Positions 25,121-33,971 of a stretch of DNA of 46,273 nt are shown here, one piece after another. The DNA is from an uncultured bacterium (lineage in GTDB: Bacteria; Bacteroidota; Bacteroidia; Bacteroidales; CAIWKO01), in NCBI GenBank assembly GCA_903862465.1, contig CAIOYH010000120.1, positions 1-46,273 of the forward strand, written 5' to 3'. The notes under the pieces were generated by a model. The model was not told the DNA's origin. It saw nothing but the letters and a program-made list of their open reading frames with translations, and made no database searches. A program made the position numbers and the translations under genes. The first letter of the stretch is position 1. Every line of letters starts with the position of its first letter.

Positions 25121-25128
25121 CAAAAGTA
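25121..25128 (-). promoter_or_regulatory. -7 box TAnnTTTG for the LOG gene
   Basis: The minus strand reads TACTTTTG 19 nt before the ATG at 25101. It is back-to-back with the box at 25153-25160. Confidence 0.45.
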
Positions 25129-25152
25129 ACTATTATCTTGAGATAATTGATG

Positions 25153-25160
25153 TACCTTTG
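25153..25160 (+). promoter_or_regulatory. -7 box TAnnTTTG for the M16 peptidase gene
   Basis: TACCTTTG lies 4 nt before the ATG at 25165, leaving essentially no leader. It rules out the in-frame start at 25147. Confidence 0.5.
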
Positions 25161-25164
25161 CACC

Positions 25165-26430
25165 ATGAAAACAAATCATGAATATAACTTTGCGGAACTA
25201 ACGAACGGCATTCGTTTGATACACAAGAGCAGCAACACTCAAATTGTGCATTTGGGTTTTTTTATCAATGTGGGCTCCCGCGACGAAACCGAACAGGAAC
25301 ATGGGTTGGCGCATTTCATCGAACATGTAGTTTTTAAAGGAACCACCAAACGCAAATCCTATCAAATTTTCAATTGTATCGAAAATGTTGGTGGCGACCT
25401 CAATGCTTTCACAACGAAGGAAGATACCTGCATACATGCCTCCTTCACCAAAGAATATTTTGAACGAGCCGCCGAACTTATCTCGGATGTGGCGTTCAAT
25501 TCCATATTTCCTGAGCAGGAATTGGCGAAAGAAAAAGATATAATTGTGGACGAAATTTTCTATTATAAAGATATCCCTGAAGAACTGATTTTTGATGAAT
25601 TTGAAGAAATGATGTTTGTCGGACATCCTTTGGGGCGCAATATACTTGGAGAGCCGTCGAGAATACAGAAGTTTACTAAAAGTGATATTGATAAATTTAT
25701 CAAGAAAAATTATACGCCCCAAAATATGCTTATCAGTGTGGTAGGGGATATAGAGTTTTCGAAAGTGGTGAAGATTATCAAGAAATATTACGAAAAAGAA
25801 TTTCTTGAAGTCGGCAAAGCACATAAACGGAAATCGTTTAAAAACTATAATCCATCGAGCAACATTGTCCCGAAAAAGATTTTTCAAAGCCATTGTGTGA
25901 TGGGCAATGTGGCATATTCTCACTTCAGTAAACATAAAGTAGGACTCACCTTGCTCAACAATCTCTTGGGTGGTTCGGCTTCCAACGCCATTTTGAATAT
26001 GGCGGTTCGCGAAAAACATGGTTTGACCTATAACATTGAATCAAATTATGCACCCTATTATGATACGGGAATTTTCAGTATTTATGTGAGTGCCGACAAT
26101 GATTCGCTTGAAAAAGCCGTACATATTATCGGCAAAGAACTAAAGAAACTTCGCGACACCAAGATGGGAAGTCTGCAATTGTCGCGAGCAAAGCATCAGT
26201 TGATAGGCAATCTTGCCTTGTCTTTCGAATCGAAAATTGCGGAAATGCTTTCGGTGGGAAAAACCTGTTTGATTTTCAATCAGGTGGATACCATCGAAGA
26301 TATAAACAAAAAGATAGAACGGATAACTGCCGAAGAATTGCTGCATATTTCAAATGAAATTTTCGATACCAATCGTTTCACCCAATTAATTTATCAATCC
26401 AATGAATCTTATAGAACAGAAGATACATGA
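25165..26430 (+). CDS. M16 family zinc peptidase
   Basis: 421 residues. The inverted zinc motif HFIEH is at residues 50-54 and the third ligand Glu130 lies exactly 77 residues after the catalytic Glu53, as expected for M16B peptidases. GGDLNAFTTKEDT follows at 76-88. The second half has the M16 C-terminal domain (REKHGLTYNIESNYAPYYDTGIFSIY). It probably degrades peptides in the cytoplasm or periplasm; no signal peptide is visible. It overlaps the next gene by 29 nt. Confidence 0.92.
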   Translation: MKTNHEYNFAELTNGIRLIHKSSNTQIVHLGFFINVGSRDETEQEHGLAHFIEHVVFKGTTKRKSYQIFNCIENVGGDLNAFTTKEDTCIHASFTKEYFERAAELISDVAFNSIFPEQELAKEKDIIVDEIFYYKDIPEELIFDEFEEMMFVGHPLGRNILGEPSRIQKFTKSDIDKFIKKNYTPQNMLISVVGDIEFSKVVKIIKKYYEKEFLEVGKAHKRKSFKNYNPSSNIVPKKIFQSHCVMGNVAYSHFSKHKVGLTLLNNLLGGSASNAILNMAVREKHGLTYNIESNYAPYYDTGIFSIYVSADNDSLEKAVHIIGKELKKLRDTKMGSLQLSRAKHQLIGNLALSFESKIAEMLSVGKTCLIFNQVDTIEDINKKIERITAEELLHISNEIFDTNRFTQLIYQSNESYRTEDT

Positions 26431-27043
26431 TTATGCTGAAGAAATTTCCTCCACGGAAAATGAAATTCTGAAGCAATTGACTCGAGAAACTCATCTCAAA
26501 GTGATGAATCCTATTATGCTTTGTGGTTTCTTGCAAGGCAGATTTCTCGAAATGATTTGCAGCATGATGCGAGCCGAAAACATACTTGAGATTGGGACTT
26601 ACACAGGCTATTCCGCCATTTGTTTGGCGCAAGGTTTACAAGAGCATGGCACATTACACACTATTGAAAAAGATCCTGAACTAGAAGAAATCTGCCGCAA
26701 GTATTTCAAACATTCAGGGCTTGAAAACAAAATTCAGTTGCACATTGGCGATGCCATGGAAGTGATTCCAAACCTTGATATGCTGTTCGACTTGGTTTAT
26801 ATTGACTGCGACAAAGAACTATATAGTGATGTGTATAAACTTGTGTTTGAAAAAGTAAAACCAAGGGGCTACATCATTGCCGACAATGTGTTGTGGCATG
26901 GAAAAATATTTGATGAGCATCAGCAAAACGATAAAGAAACCAAAGCCATCGTGGAGTTCAATCGTTATGTCAAAAACGACAAAAGGGCAGAAAATTATTT
27001 ACTACCCTTTCGTGATGGAATGATGATTATTCAGAAGAGATAG
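26402..27043 (+). CDS. SAM-dependent O-methyltransferase (family 3, catechol/caffeoyl-CoA type)
   Basis: 213 residues. SAM-binding motif I reads ILEIGTYTGYSAICLA, followed by HTIEKDPELEE, LHIGDAMEVIP and FDLVYIDCDKELY. These are typical of class I O-methyltransferases with a metal site. The C-terminal DNVLWHGKIFD and FNRYVKND complete the family pattern. The gene starts inside the end of the M16 peptidase gene, so translation is coupled. The substrate is unknown. Confidence 0.92.
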   Translation: MNLIEQKIHDYAEEISSTENEILKQLTRETHLKVMNPIMLCGFLQGRFLEMICSMMRAENILEIGTYTGYSAICLAQGLQEHGTLHTIEKDPELEEICRKYFKHSGLENKIQLHIGDAMEVIPNLDMLFDLVYIDCDKELYSDVYKLVFEKVKPRGYIIADNVLWHGKIFDEHQQNDKETKAIVEFNRYVKNDKRAENYLLPFRDGMMIIQKR

Positions 27044-27044
27044 A

Positions 27045-29927
27045 CTATCGCATCAAAGTTATTGTACCCTGCAAATGATATTCTTTTTTGTCGTCTCCGG
27101 TAGCATCTAGGATATAAAAGTAAGTCCCGTCAGCACATTTGCCTTCGCTTTTGCTAGTTCCGTCCCACACTTCTTTGGTCACTTTTTTATCTGAAAATGA
27201 TTCTCCATTATAATTATATACCTTTTTGCCCCAACGGTTATACACGTCAATATTTATGGTGACGATACCTTCTGATTCAATAGAGAACCAATCATTTTTT
27301 CCATCTCCATTCGGTGTGAAAACATTTGGAATATGCATACTTGAAGGTTGAATGGCATGAACTACCATTTGATAGGTATCAGAACAATTATTGGGAGGAC
27401 CGCTGTTGACTGTCAGTGTAACGGTATAAATTCCCATCTCAGTATAAGTATGCGTTGGATTCACAGCAGTACTTGTAGTTCCATCGCCAAAATCCCATAA
27501 GTAGGTTGTTGCACTAATAGTTCCTGTTGAATTAAAACTAATAACGAAAGGAACATATCCTTCAGGAGGGCTTGGATTTGAAGAGAAAAATGCATCAATA
27601 ATCACATTAGTAGAAACATTTGCCGATTGTATCAAAGGACAATGATATTGTGAATAAGTAACGGTAACAGTATAATCATCGGGACATAAATTTGTTGCAG
27701 TTGCCGTGCTTTGTGAAGGGAATGTACTCCAATGATATGTTATAGGAGGGTCGTAAGTGCCCGATAATGTTGCAGTCACTTGTCCGTTACAACTCATGTA
27801 GCAAAATTCATTGGCAGGTGTTAGTGTTAAGGTTGCTTGAGGAGGTGTGGTGCCCACAGTTGCCGTTTGAATCAAAGGGCAATGATATTGAGAATAAGAA
27901 GCTGTAACGGTATAGGTCCCTGCACATAAATTCGTTGCCGTTTGAGTGGTTTGTACAGGTGTTGTGCTCCATTGATAGGTAACAGGTAGATCGTAAGTTC
28001 CCCCAATTGTAGCAGCCACTTGACCATTGCAAGCCCCAAGACAAAGTTGGTCGGTGGGTGCTACGGCTAAAGTTGCTGTTATTGGCAAGGTAGAAACTGT
28101 TGCCGATTGCGTCACCGAACAATTATGGGAAGAATAGGTAACTGTCACGGTGTAATTACCCGCACATAAATTACTCGCATTTTGTGTTGTTTGTGCCGGT
28201 GTTGTGCTCCATAAATATGAAACGGGAAGCTGATAAGGTCCTATAAGTGTATTAGCAATGCTTCCATTACAGCTATTAAGGCAATATTCATCACTCGGAG
28301 CTAAAGTTATTGCTAGTTGAGGCGGATTCACGAGAGTTACTGTACTTGTACTAGTGCAACCAATAAGATCCGAAACGGTAACGGTATAGGTACCGGCTCC
28401 AAGGCCTGTAGTCATAGTGGTTGTATCATTTGTCCCCGACCAAATGTAATGATAGGGCACCAAACCGGTAGCTGCCGCAACAGTCGCTGTGCCATCGGTA
28501 TATCCGAAGCAGGTGACAGAATCCACATTGGTAATAGCAGAAGATAGATTGCTTATACTCACTCTTACGCTATCTATTCTTGATTGACCACAGGCATCAG
28601 CCGTGGTCACATAATACTCTGTCGGGGAAGGCGGATTCACCACTATAGTTGATGTGGTCCCTAAACTATCTGCCCAAACATAGGATAAAGGTGCAAAACC
28701 ACCTGCTGCATTGATAGAGATGTTGGCAGCAGCACCCGAACAAATATAAAAATCAGGAGGCATAGAAGCGGTAATAGGCGTATAATCTTTAATGAGAATC
28801 GTAATCGTATCCATAGAACCGCATACCGTATTTTGATAAACTATATAAACAGTTTCAGTAGGTTCGGGAATACTATCGGATATTGGAATAATGATAAATC
28901 CTACGGAATCTTGTCCGGGATATATAACCAAACTATCGGGTACTACAGGATAATCCACTCCTTCAGTAGCAGTTCCTGAAATGGTGTAGTGTATCACAAT
29001 AGGTGCGGTTGGAGGTTGATTCAATGAGAAATTAATCACTTCATTATTGCAGCCTTCCACAGCAATAGTATCTATGTTTGAAGTATAATGCGTACTAAAA
29101 TTAATACCATTAGTCGAAAAACTATTTTCTTCTAAAAACACACCGGAATCATACACTTGGTCTCCTGCATCACCCACGGCTAATTTAATATGATATTGTT
29201 GACAGGGTTGCACAACGCACATCGCTGTATATACATTTGTAAGTCTATCATATTGATAATATACTCCTGATGTGTTTAACCAAGAGTATGCTGCGCCGGC
29301 TCCACAAACATTATCAATAGTAACATAATTTGTTGGGTTATTCGGCATCAATGCAATATTAATAGCACCGCCTGTAAAAGAACCTGAAATGCCGGGACCA
29401 CTTATAAAGAAACCAAATACATCATTATAATTCGTGTTACAAAATTCATCAAATTCGTCTGAACCAAATACATATCTAAACTTAATAGTATCTGCAATCG
29501 GAACAAAATCAAACTCTAAAACAGCTTTATCATAAACAGTGTGAGCAGGAATTAACAATTGTAAATCGGGGTCTGATCCAGTGCCCATCGCAGTTCCAAA
29601 ACTTCCTGATGAGTTTGGTCCGATAGCACCTGTAGCATTTCCGGATGCAATTACAACTCCACCTGTAAAACCCAATTGTGTGGTAGCTACGCCCGATGTT
29701 TGAAAACTTCCAACCATATTAGAATTAATCAAGCCTGAACTACCGTTGAAAGTGGCATTACTTATCGTAACCCCTCCTCCAACTAAAACTTGTTGAACCA
29801 ATTGCAAGGGAGTCATATTAAGTCCTCCGCCTTGTACTACAGTTAATTGTGCATTCGATTTAGTAACGTAAGAAATAAAAATCACTACGCAAATGAAGAA
29901 GAAACGCAACTTGTGAAAGTTTTTCAT
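27045..29927 (-). CDS. T9SS-exported surface protein: choice-of-anchor L, SprB-like repeats, PKD, gliding-type C-terminal domain
   Basis: 960 residues from ATG 29927 (MKNFHKL, signal peptide to about residue 27, SNAQ); an in-frame start at 29963 would mask the signal. Order of domains: choice-of-anchor L (about 30-260; FRYVFGSDEFDEFCN), a Calx-beta-like segment (about 300-370; GTATEGVDYPV), a Cys-containing SprB-like repeat, and three close repeats of about 70 residues each carrying NLCAGNYTVTVTYS-type ends. A PKD domain follows (YLWDFGDGTTS), then a type B T9SS sorting domain at the C-terminus (FTPNGDGKNDWFSI, VYNRWGKKVY, GTYFYILDA). It is cargo of the type IX secretion system, attached at or released from the cell surface, possibly an adhesin. 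Confidence 0.93.
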   Translation of the reverse strand: MKNFHKLRFFFICVVIFISYVTKSNAQLTVVQGGGLNMTPLQLVQQVLVGGGVTISNATFNGSSGLINSNMVGSFQTSGVATTQLGFTGGVVIASGNATGAIGPNSSGSFGTAMGTGSDPDLQLLIPAHTVYDKAVLEFDFVPIADTIKFRYVFGSDEFDEFCNTNYNDVFGFFISGPGISGSFTGGAINIALMPNNPTNYVTIDNVCGAGAAYSWLNTSGVYYQYDRLTNVYTAMCVVQPCQQYHIKLAVGDAGDQVYDSGVFLEENSFSTNGINFSTHYTSNIDTIAVEGCNNEVINFSLNQPPTAPIVIHYTISGTATEGVDYPVVPDSLVIYPGQDSVGFIIIPISDSIPEPTETVYIVYQNTVCGSMDTITILIKDYTPITASMPPDFYICSGAAANISINAAGGFAPLSYVWADSLGTTSTIVVNPPSPTEYYVTTADACGQSRIDSVRVSISNLSSAITNVDSVTCFGYTDGTATVAAATGLVPYHYIWSGTNDTTTMTTGLGAGTYTVTVSDLIGCTSTSTVTLVNPPQLAITLAPSDEYCLNSCNGSIANTLIGPYQLPVSYLWSTTPAQTTQNASNLCAGNYTVTVTYSSHNCSVTQSATVSTLPITATLAVAPTDQLCLGACNGQVAATIGGTYDLPVTYQWSTTPVQTTQTATNLCAGTYTVTASYSQYHCPLIQTATVGTTPPQATLTLTPANEFCYMSCNGQVTATLSGTYDPPITYHWSTFPSQSTATATNLCPDDYTVTVTYSQYHCPLIQSANVSTNVIIDAFFSSNPSPPEGYVPFVISFNSTGTISATTYLWDFGDGTTSTAVNPTHTYTEMGIYTVTLTVNSGPPNNCSDTYQMVVHAIQPSSMHIPNVFTPNGDGKNDWFSIESEGIVTINIDVYNRWGKKVYNYNGESFSDKKVTKEVWDGTSKSEGKCADGTYFYILDATGDDKKEYHLQGTITLMR

Positions 29928-30024
29928 TATTTTTGTTTTTATTAGTTGTACTCTTTTAGACAAATTATTTTTACAAATGGTTGTATATGATATAAAAAAT
30001 ATATACTATCTTGCAATTTTTTTA

Positions 30025-30032
30025 CAAAGATA
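30025..30032 (-). promoter_or_regulatory. -7 box TAnnTTTG for the T9SS cargo gene
   Basis: The minus strand reads TATCTTTG about 97 nt before the ATG at 29927. The next eight bases give a second box, TAATTTTG (30033-30040). Confidence 0.35.
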
Positions 30033-30061
30033 CAAAATTATATAACTAACATAAATTAAAT

Positions 30062-31027
30062 TTGAAACTACCTGATTTTATTATTGCCTTAGCCCCGATG
30101 GAAGATATCACCGACAGTTCGTTTCGGAGCATTTGCAAATCCTTTGGAGCCGATATGCTTGTTTCGGAGTTTGTGGCTGCTGATGCCCTGATTCGTAACA
30201 TAGAGAAAAGCTTCAACAAAATGCAGTTCAATGAAGCAGAACGACCCTTGGGTATTCAACTGTTTGGGAACAAACCCGAAGCCATGGCGGCAGCAGCCAA
30301 ATTTGCTACAGCGGTGAAGCCTGATTTTATTGACCTAAACTTTGGATGTCCGGTGAAGAAAATAGTGGATAAGGGAGGAGGGGCTGCTTTGTTGAAAGAC
30401 ATTCCGAAGATGGTGCAGATAGCCGAAGCTGTTGTGAAAAGCACCAATATCCCCGTCACGGCAAAAACTAGGCTAGGATGGGATGAGAAAAATATAGTGA
30501 TACAACAAGTGGCGGAACAACTACAGGATGTGGGTGTTCAGTTGCTGACCATACATGGGCGAACCAAGTCACAGATGTATAAGGGGGTTGCCGATTGGAC
30601 TATGATAGGGGAAGTGAAAAATAACCCCAAGATACATATCCCCATCATCGGCAATGGCGATGTTGACTCCCATCTAAAGGCATTAGAAATGAAACTCGCC
30701 TATGGAGTGGATGGCATCATGATCGGACGGGCTGCCATCGGAAATCCATGGATATTTCGCGATGTTAAAGATTTTTTGTTTTCGGGCAAGCTTCCGCAGA
30801 CGCCTACCATTAACGAACGCATTGCTATCTGTTTGCAGCATTTATCCAAATCTATAAACACAAAAGGGGAGAGGCTAGCGCTACTCGAAATGCGTAAACA
30901 CTATAGCGGTATGTTTCGGGCGTTGCACGATTTCAAACCCTTTCGGATGAAACTCGTGACAGTGGATACCTACCAAGAAATATTAGATACCTTGGAAGAA
31001 GTTCGAGTTTTTTATGACGAGATGTAA
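30062..31027 (+). CDS. dus: tRNA-dihydrouridine synthase
   Basis: 321 residues, FMN enzyme that reduces uridines in the tRNA D-loop. Motifs: IALAPMEDITDSSFR (FMN contact), DLNFGCPVKKIV with the catalytic Cys, AKTRLGWDE, TIHGRTKSQMYKG, GNGDVDSH and GIMIGRAAIGNPWIF. The start is taken as TTG at 30062: no ATG occurs before the conserved APMED motif, and an in-frame stop lies five codons upstream. The next ATG would remove the FMN-binding strand. Confidence 0.93.
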   Translation: MKLPDFIIALAPMEDITDSSFRSICKSFGADMLVSEFVAADALIRNIEKSFNKMQFNEAERPLGIQLFGNKPEAMAAAAKFATAVKPDFIDLNFGCPVKKIVDKGGGAALLKDIPKMVQIAEAVVKSTNIPVTAKTRLGWDEKNIVIQQVAEQLQDVGVQLLTIHGRTKSQMYKGVADWTMIGEVKNNPKIHIPIIGNGDVDSHLKALEMKLAYGVDGIMIGRAAIGNPWIFRDVKDFLFSGKLPQTPTINERIAICLQHLSKSINTKGERLALLEMRKHYSGMFRALHDFKPFRMKLVTVDTYQEILDTLEEVRVFYDEM

Positions 31028-31036
31028 GGGCTCGGA

Positions 31037-31735
31037 TTAATTGGCATTGAAATTAGCCATATCCCGGTCGCGAATTATACCATCTTGATAGGCAAAGGGA
31101 ATAAGTTTGCCTTCGCAGAATAATTCGCTCACGTCTTTGTTTTGATTGAGCAATATCGTATTGATGCCCAGTTGACGTGCGATGGGTAAGTTTTGCTCCG
31201 AATCATCAATAAAAACAGTTTCCTGCGGATTCAGACAATTTTCATCTAGCACCATCTGGTAAAAGTGTGGATTGGGTTTGCGAAGGTGTTCTTTATAGGA
31301 AAGATAAACATTATCAAACAACTCATTCAGGCTTTTATAACCATACTTATACTCAAGTTGCGCCGTGTAGAGGTCGTAATGCAGGCTGTTGGTGTTGCTC
31401 AGCAGGAAGGTTTGATAGTTCGGACGAATTTGTTCTAACAAACGGATACGTCTTTCTGGTATGTCCAAAATAATAGCATTCCAAGCATCCACTATTTGTT
31501 GCATCGTGGTCTGTTTTGGAAACAGTCGTATCAATGCTTCACAAAAATCTTTCGGATTGATGTCGCCCGTATCCAAGTCGTCAAACACCTGCGATTGTTT
31601 GGTTTTGGAATACAATGCCTCGAAGTTTTTTACGCCCAGCGCTATGAAAGCATTGATGCTTCGCATGAAGTCTATATTGATTATGACACCTCCAAAGTCG
31701 AAGATGATATTTTTTATGGGATGTTTCGAATCCAT
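31037..31735 (-). CDS. HAD superfamily hydrolase (YihX-like phosphatase)
   Basis: 232 residues. HAD motif I is IIFDFGGVIINID (nucleophile Asp13), motif II LLSNTNSLHY, motif III with KPNPHFYQMVLDE and motif IV FIDDSEQNLPIA. The second residue of the usual DxD pair is Gly (DFGG), as in the YihX/glucose-1-phosphatase group, so sugar phosphatase activity is likely but unproven. It is convergent with dus, with only 9 nt between stop codons. Confidence 0.88.
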   Translation of the reverse strand: MDSKHPIKNIIFDFGGVIINIDFMRSINAFIALGVKNFEALYSKTKQSQVFDDLDTGDINPKDFCEALIRLFPKQTTMQQIVDAWNAIILDIPERRIRLLEQIRPNYQTFLLSNTNSLHYDLYTAQLEYKYGYKSLNELFDNVYLSYKEHLRKPNPHFYQMVLDENCLNPQETVFIDDSEQNLPIARQLGINTILLNQNKDVSELFCEGKLIPFAYQDGIIRDRDMANFNAN

Positions 31736-32020
31736 CTATTTTTGTTTTTATGCAAAATAACGACAAAAGAATTAGGTGAAGAATTATTTTTAGTTAAAAA
31801 AATATAATTTCAATTCTTATGCTAAAGATTGGATTTGACAAGGCTGCGTGTAATAGTTCGACGGAAGGTTTTTGAGGGATAAATTCTGTGCATTTTTGAT
31901 GAGTATTTACTTTTGTAAACTGTTCCTTTTCTCTTCGAAATAAAGTTTTTAGACAATGGAAATGGATTTCGGATATTTATTTTTTGCCTAGTTGGTTGTT
32001 TATACGAAGGTATAAAAATA
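31736..32020. other. Intergenic stretch without recognisable features
   Basis: AT-rich DNA between the start of the HAD gene and the terminator at 32021. No open frame, RNA gene or repeat was recognised. Confidence 0.4.
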
Positions 32021-32055
32021 AAAAACCCTTGAACAGATTTTATTCAAGGGTTTTT
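32021..32055 (-). terminator. Intrinsic terminator (bidirectional)
   Basis: The 13-bp perfect stem AAAAACCCTTGAA / TTCAAGGGTTTTT with a 9-nt loop and A/T flanks ends the leftward gene at 32093. Confidence 0.85.
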
Positions 32056-32092
32056 GCCATTCGGAACAAACTAATCATCCTATCACCTAATT

Positions 32093-32719
32093 TCACACCA
32101 CTGTAATATGGAGTGCATCCAACCAAGGTGTCATGCCATCTTTTGTGATGCCACAAACACGTACCCAAACTTTAGATTTTTCTGCATAACCATCTAAGAC
32201 GATTCTTGCTTTAGTGGTTCCGCCACCCAATAGCCAATCTTTTTCTAATACGGGCTCGTCTTCGCCAACATAATACATCCAAATATAGGCACGAGTTTTT
32301 TTCATTGCCTTACAAAATGCTAATACTTCGCCAGGGTTAGCCCCATGTTCGAGCCAAAATTCGCGATGAAGTGTTGGTAAAGCTTCTTCTGCGGTTAAAG
32401 GAAAAGCTGATGACAACATTTTAGTTTCATCGCCATCCGTAATAGTATAAATGTACAAACCAAGTTTCAACATCTCTTTTTCGAGTTTTTTCCTAGCATC
32501 GCGCATTGCTTTACGCTCCAAAGCACCACCGGTACGTGCAGCGATTTCTTTTTCGGCAAGATCATCAACTAAAAGTTTTAAACTTGCTAAAGTAGGTTGG
32601 GGGGTCACAAAATTATCATTGTCCGTCATTTTTAAAATCACGGTGCGAACTATGTCAATGAACAATAAAATTGTAAACATTACAAAGCTCCAAATTGGTC
32701 TTCTTTTTCTTTTTCCCAT
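32093..32719 (-). CDS. Unknown protein with N-terminal helix and C-terminal fibronectin-like region
   Basis: 208 residues. A basic start and one hydrophobic segment (about residues 10-30) are followed by a helical block (PTLASLKLLVDDLAEKEIAAR through KLEKEMLKLGLYIYTI) and a C-terminal beta-rich part (RAYIWMYYVGEDEP, WVRVCGITKDGMTPW). The pattern of a helical module with a per-sample 'A..G.....R....R..L' stretch followed by a fibronectin-III-like end is one I associate with uncharacterised Bacteroidota proteins. An alternative start at the second ATG (32629) would remove the hydrophobic segment. The -7 box at 32747 favours 32719. Confidence 0.65.
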   Translation of the reverse strand: MGKRKRRPIWSFVMFTILLFIDIVRTVILKMTDNDNFVTPQPTLASLKLLVDDLAEKEIAARTGGALERKAMRDARKKLEKEMLKLGLYIYTITDGDETKMLSSAFPLTAEEALPTLHREFWLEHGANPGEVLAFCKAMKKTRAYIWMYYVGEDEPVLEKDWLLGGGTTKARIVLDGYAEKSKVWVRVCGITKDGMTPWLDALHITVV

Positions 32720-32746
32720 GGCTGTATTTTTTTAAGGTTAATAATG

Positions 32747-32754
32747 CAAAGATA
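32747..32754 (-). promoter_or_regulatory. -7 box TAnnTTTG for the 32093-32719 gene
   Basis: The minus strand reads TATCTTTG 27 nt before the ATG at 32719. Confidence 0.45.
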
Positions 32755-32950
32755 CAAAAAAAAAGAAGGCTTGCAGCCACTTGAAACCCCTGAAAATACT
32801 ATGCTCCGACTATGCTCCGCCTTTATACTTCTAACCTACATTGTGTCTGTTTTCTGCAAAATAAAATTCTAAGAACGAAAAATGAAAGAAATTTTGACTT
32901 TTGTTTTAAGAATAATGAATTTTGATTGTGAAGTAAAGACCTTTAACTTT

Positions 32951-32977
32951 TCATTTTTCATTTTTCATTTTTCATTC
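32951..32977. repeat. Heptanucleotide microsatellite
   Basis: Four successive CATT-type units with period 7 (CATTTTT) lie just after the 3' end of the 32996 gene on its strand. Confidence 0.6.
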
Positions 32978-32995
32978 CAACGAGTCGCACCCGTT

Positions 32996-33886
32996 CTATC
33001 CTTTCAAACTATATTTATCCAAAAGATCTTTCGTCTTACGGAGGATTTGCATATTCAAATTGGTGTCGTGTTGTGCATCAGAAACTAGTTTGTAATAGTT
33101 TTTTCTTGTGGGAAGTTTTTCATACGGGGGTGCTTGCAAATGGGGCTGCAAGTGAAGATACAAACCGCGATTGTACATGCATTTTATTCTTTTACAGCGA
33201 TGAAGTTTATGAAAAACGGTCAAAAAAGCATGTAAATGCTCATTGGGCACTGTGATGTAGTAATCTTTTGCTTGCGGATCGAACAATAGCGCAATGGTTT
33301 TTTTGTTTTTCACTCCTGGGAATGTTGAGGTCAAATCATATATAAAGGCATCGAGCGATATGTGATTTTCTTTATCGGATGCATCAATTTGCCATACGAA
33401 ATAGGTATTAGGATTCGATGAAGAACCCGATGCTACTTTTTGCATCTTTTTGTCATGAGGCATACCGGCAAGTTCTATTTCACCCACAAAAATATAAAAG
33501 ATAAGGTCATTCCATGAAATAGTATTGGATTCGCTCTGCATCCGTTCTTTCAATATGGCGCAATACACCTGTCGCTCTATATGTGCAAAGTGAATAGCTT
33601 CCGAAATCATGGACGTGATAAAATGCATCAACATCAGCCTATCATTTTCTGAGTGAGGCGGCTGCTCTGCTGACTGCATCCATTCGTTGGCAAGAAAAAA
33701 ATAATCGTTGACTACATCCCCAAAAAGCATTGAGTGGATTTCTGTATTGATTTGCGTGGCGTGTTGAAAAAAATGATTGCTCGCCTTCTCAAAATCCGAA
33801 TACACATTATGGGTATGCAAAAGAGGAACGATGCCCTTGAGATGAGCCACTGCATTGAGCCGCGCCAAAACTGTTGCAAAGTCCAT
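32996..33886 (-). CDS. Unknown cytoplasmic protein
   Basis: 296 residues starting MDFATVLARLNAVAHLKG. There is no signal peptide or transmembrane segment. The N-terminal half is helical and rich in His, with HFIT, HFAHIER and NDRLMLMHF segments. The second half has a mixed segment KKTIALLFDPQAKDYYITVPNEHLHAFLTVFHKLH and a basic C-terminus. No family is recognised. It lies 86 nt downstream (minus strand) of 21-bp array 3. Confidence 0.7.
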   Translation of the reverse strand: MDFATVLARLNAVAHLKGIVPLLHTHNVYSDFEKASNHFFQHATQINTEIHSMLFGDVVNDYFFLANEWMQSAEQPPHSENDRLMLMHFITSMISEAIHFAHIERQVYCAILKERMQSESNTISWNDLIFYIFVGEIELAGMPHDKKMQKVASGSSSNPNTYFVWQIDASDKENHISLDAFIYDLTSTFPGVKNKKTIALLFDPQAKDYYITVPNEHLHAFLTVFHKLHRCKRIKCMYNRGLYLHLQPHLQAPPYEKLPTRKNYYKLVSDAQHDTNLNMQILRKTKDLLDKYSLKG

Positions 33887-33971
33887 TGTGATGTCATTTT
33901 AGCCCATAACACTATAACGCCGTTTCATGTCTAATGCTTAGGGCAACATGAAAATATTTTTCCGTACCATG

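Noticed and set aside
25198-26019. 273-codon leftward frame inside the M16 peptidase gene
   Set aside because: It is antisense to a gene with complete HxxEH...E motifs and shows no recognisable protein features.
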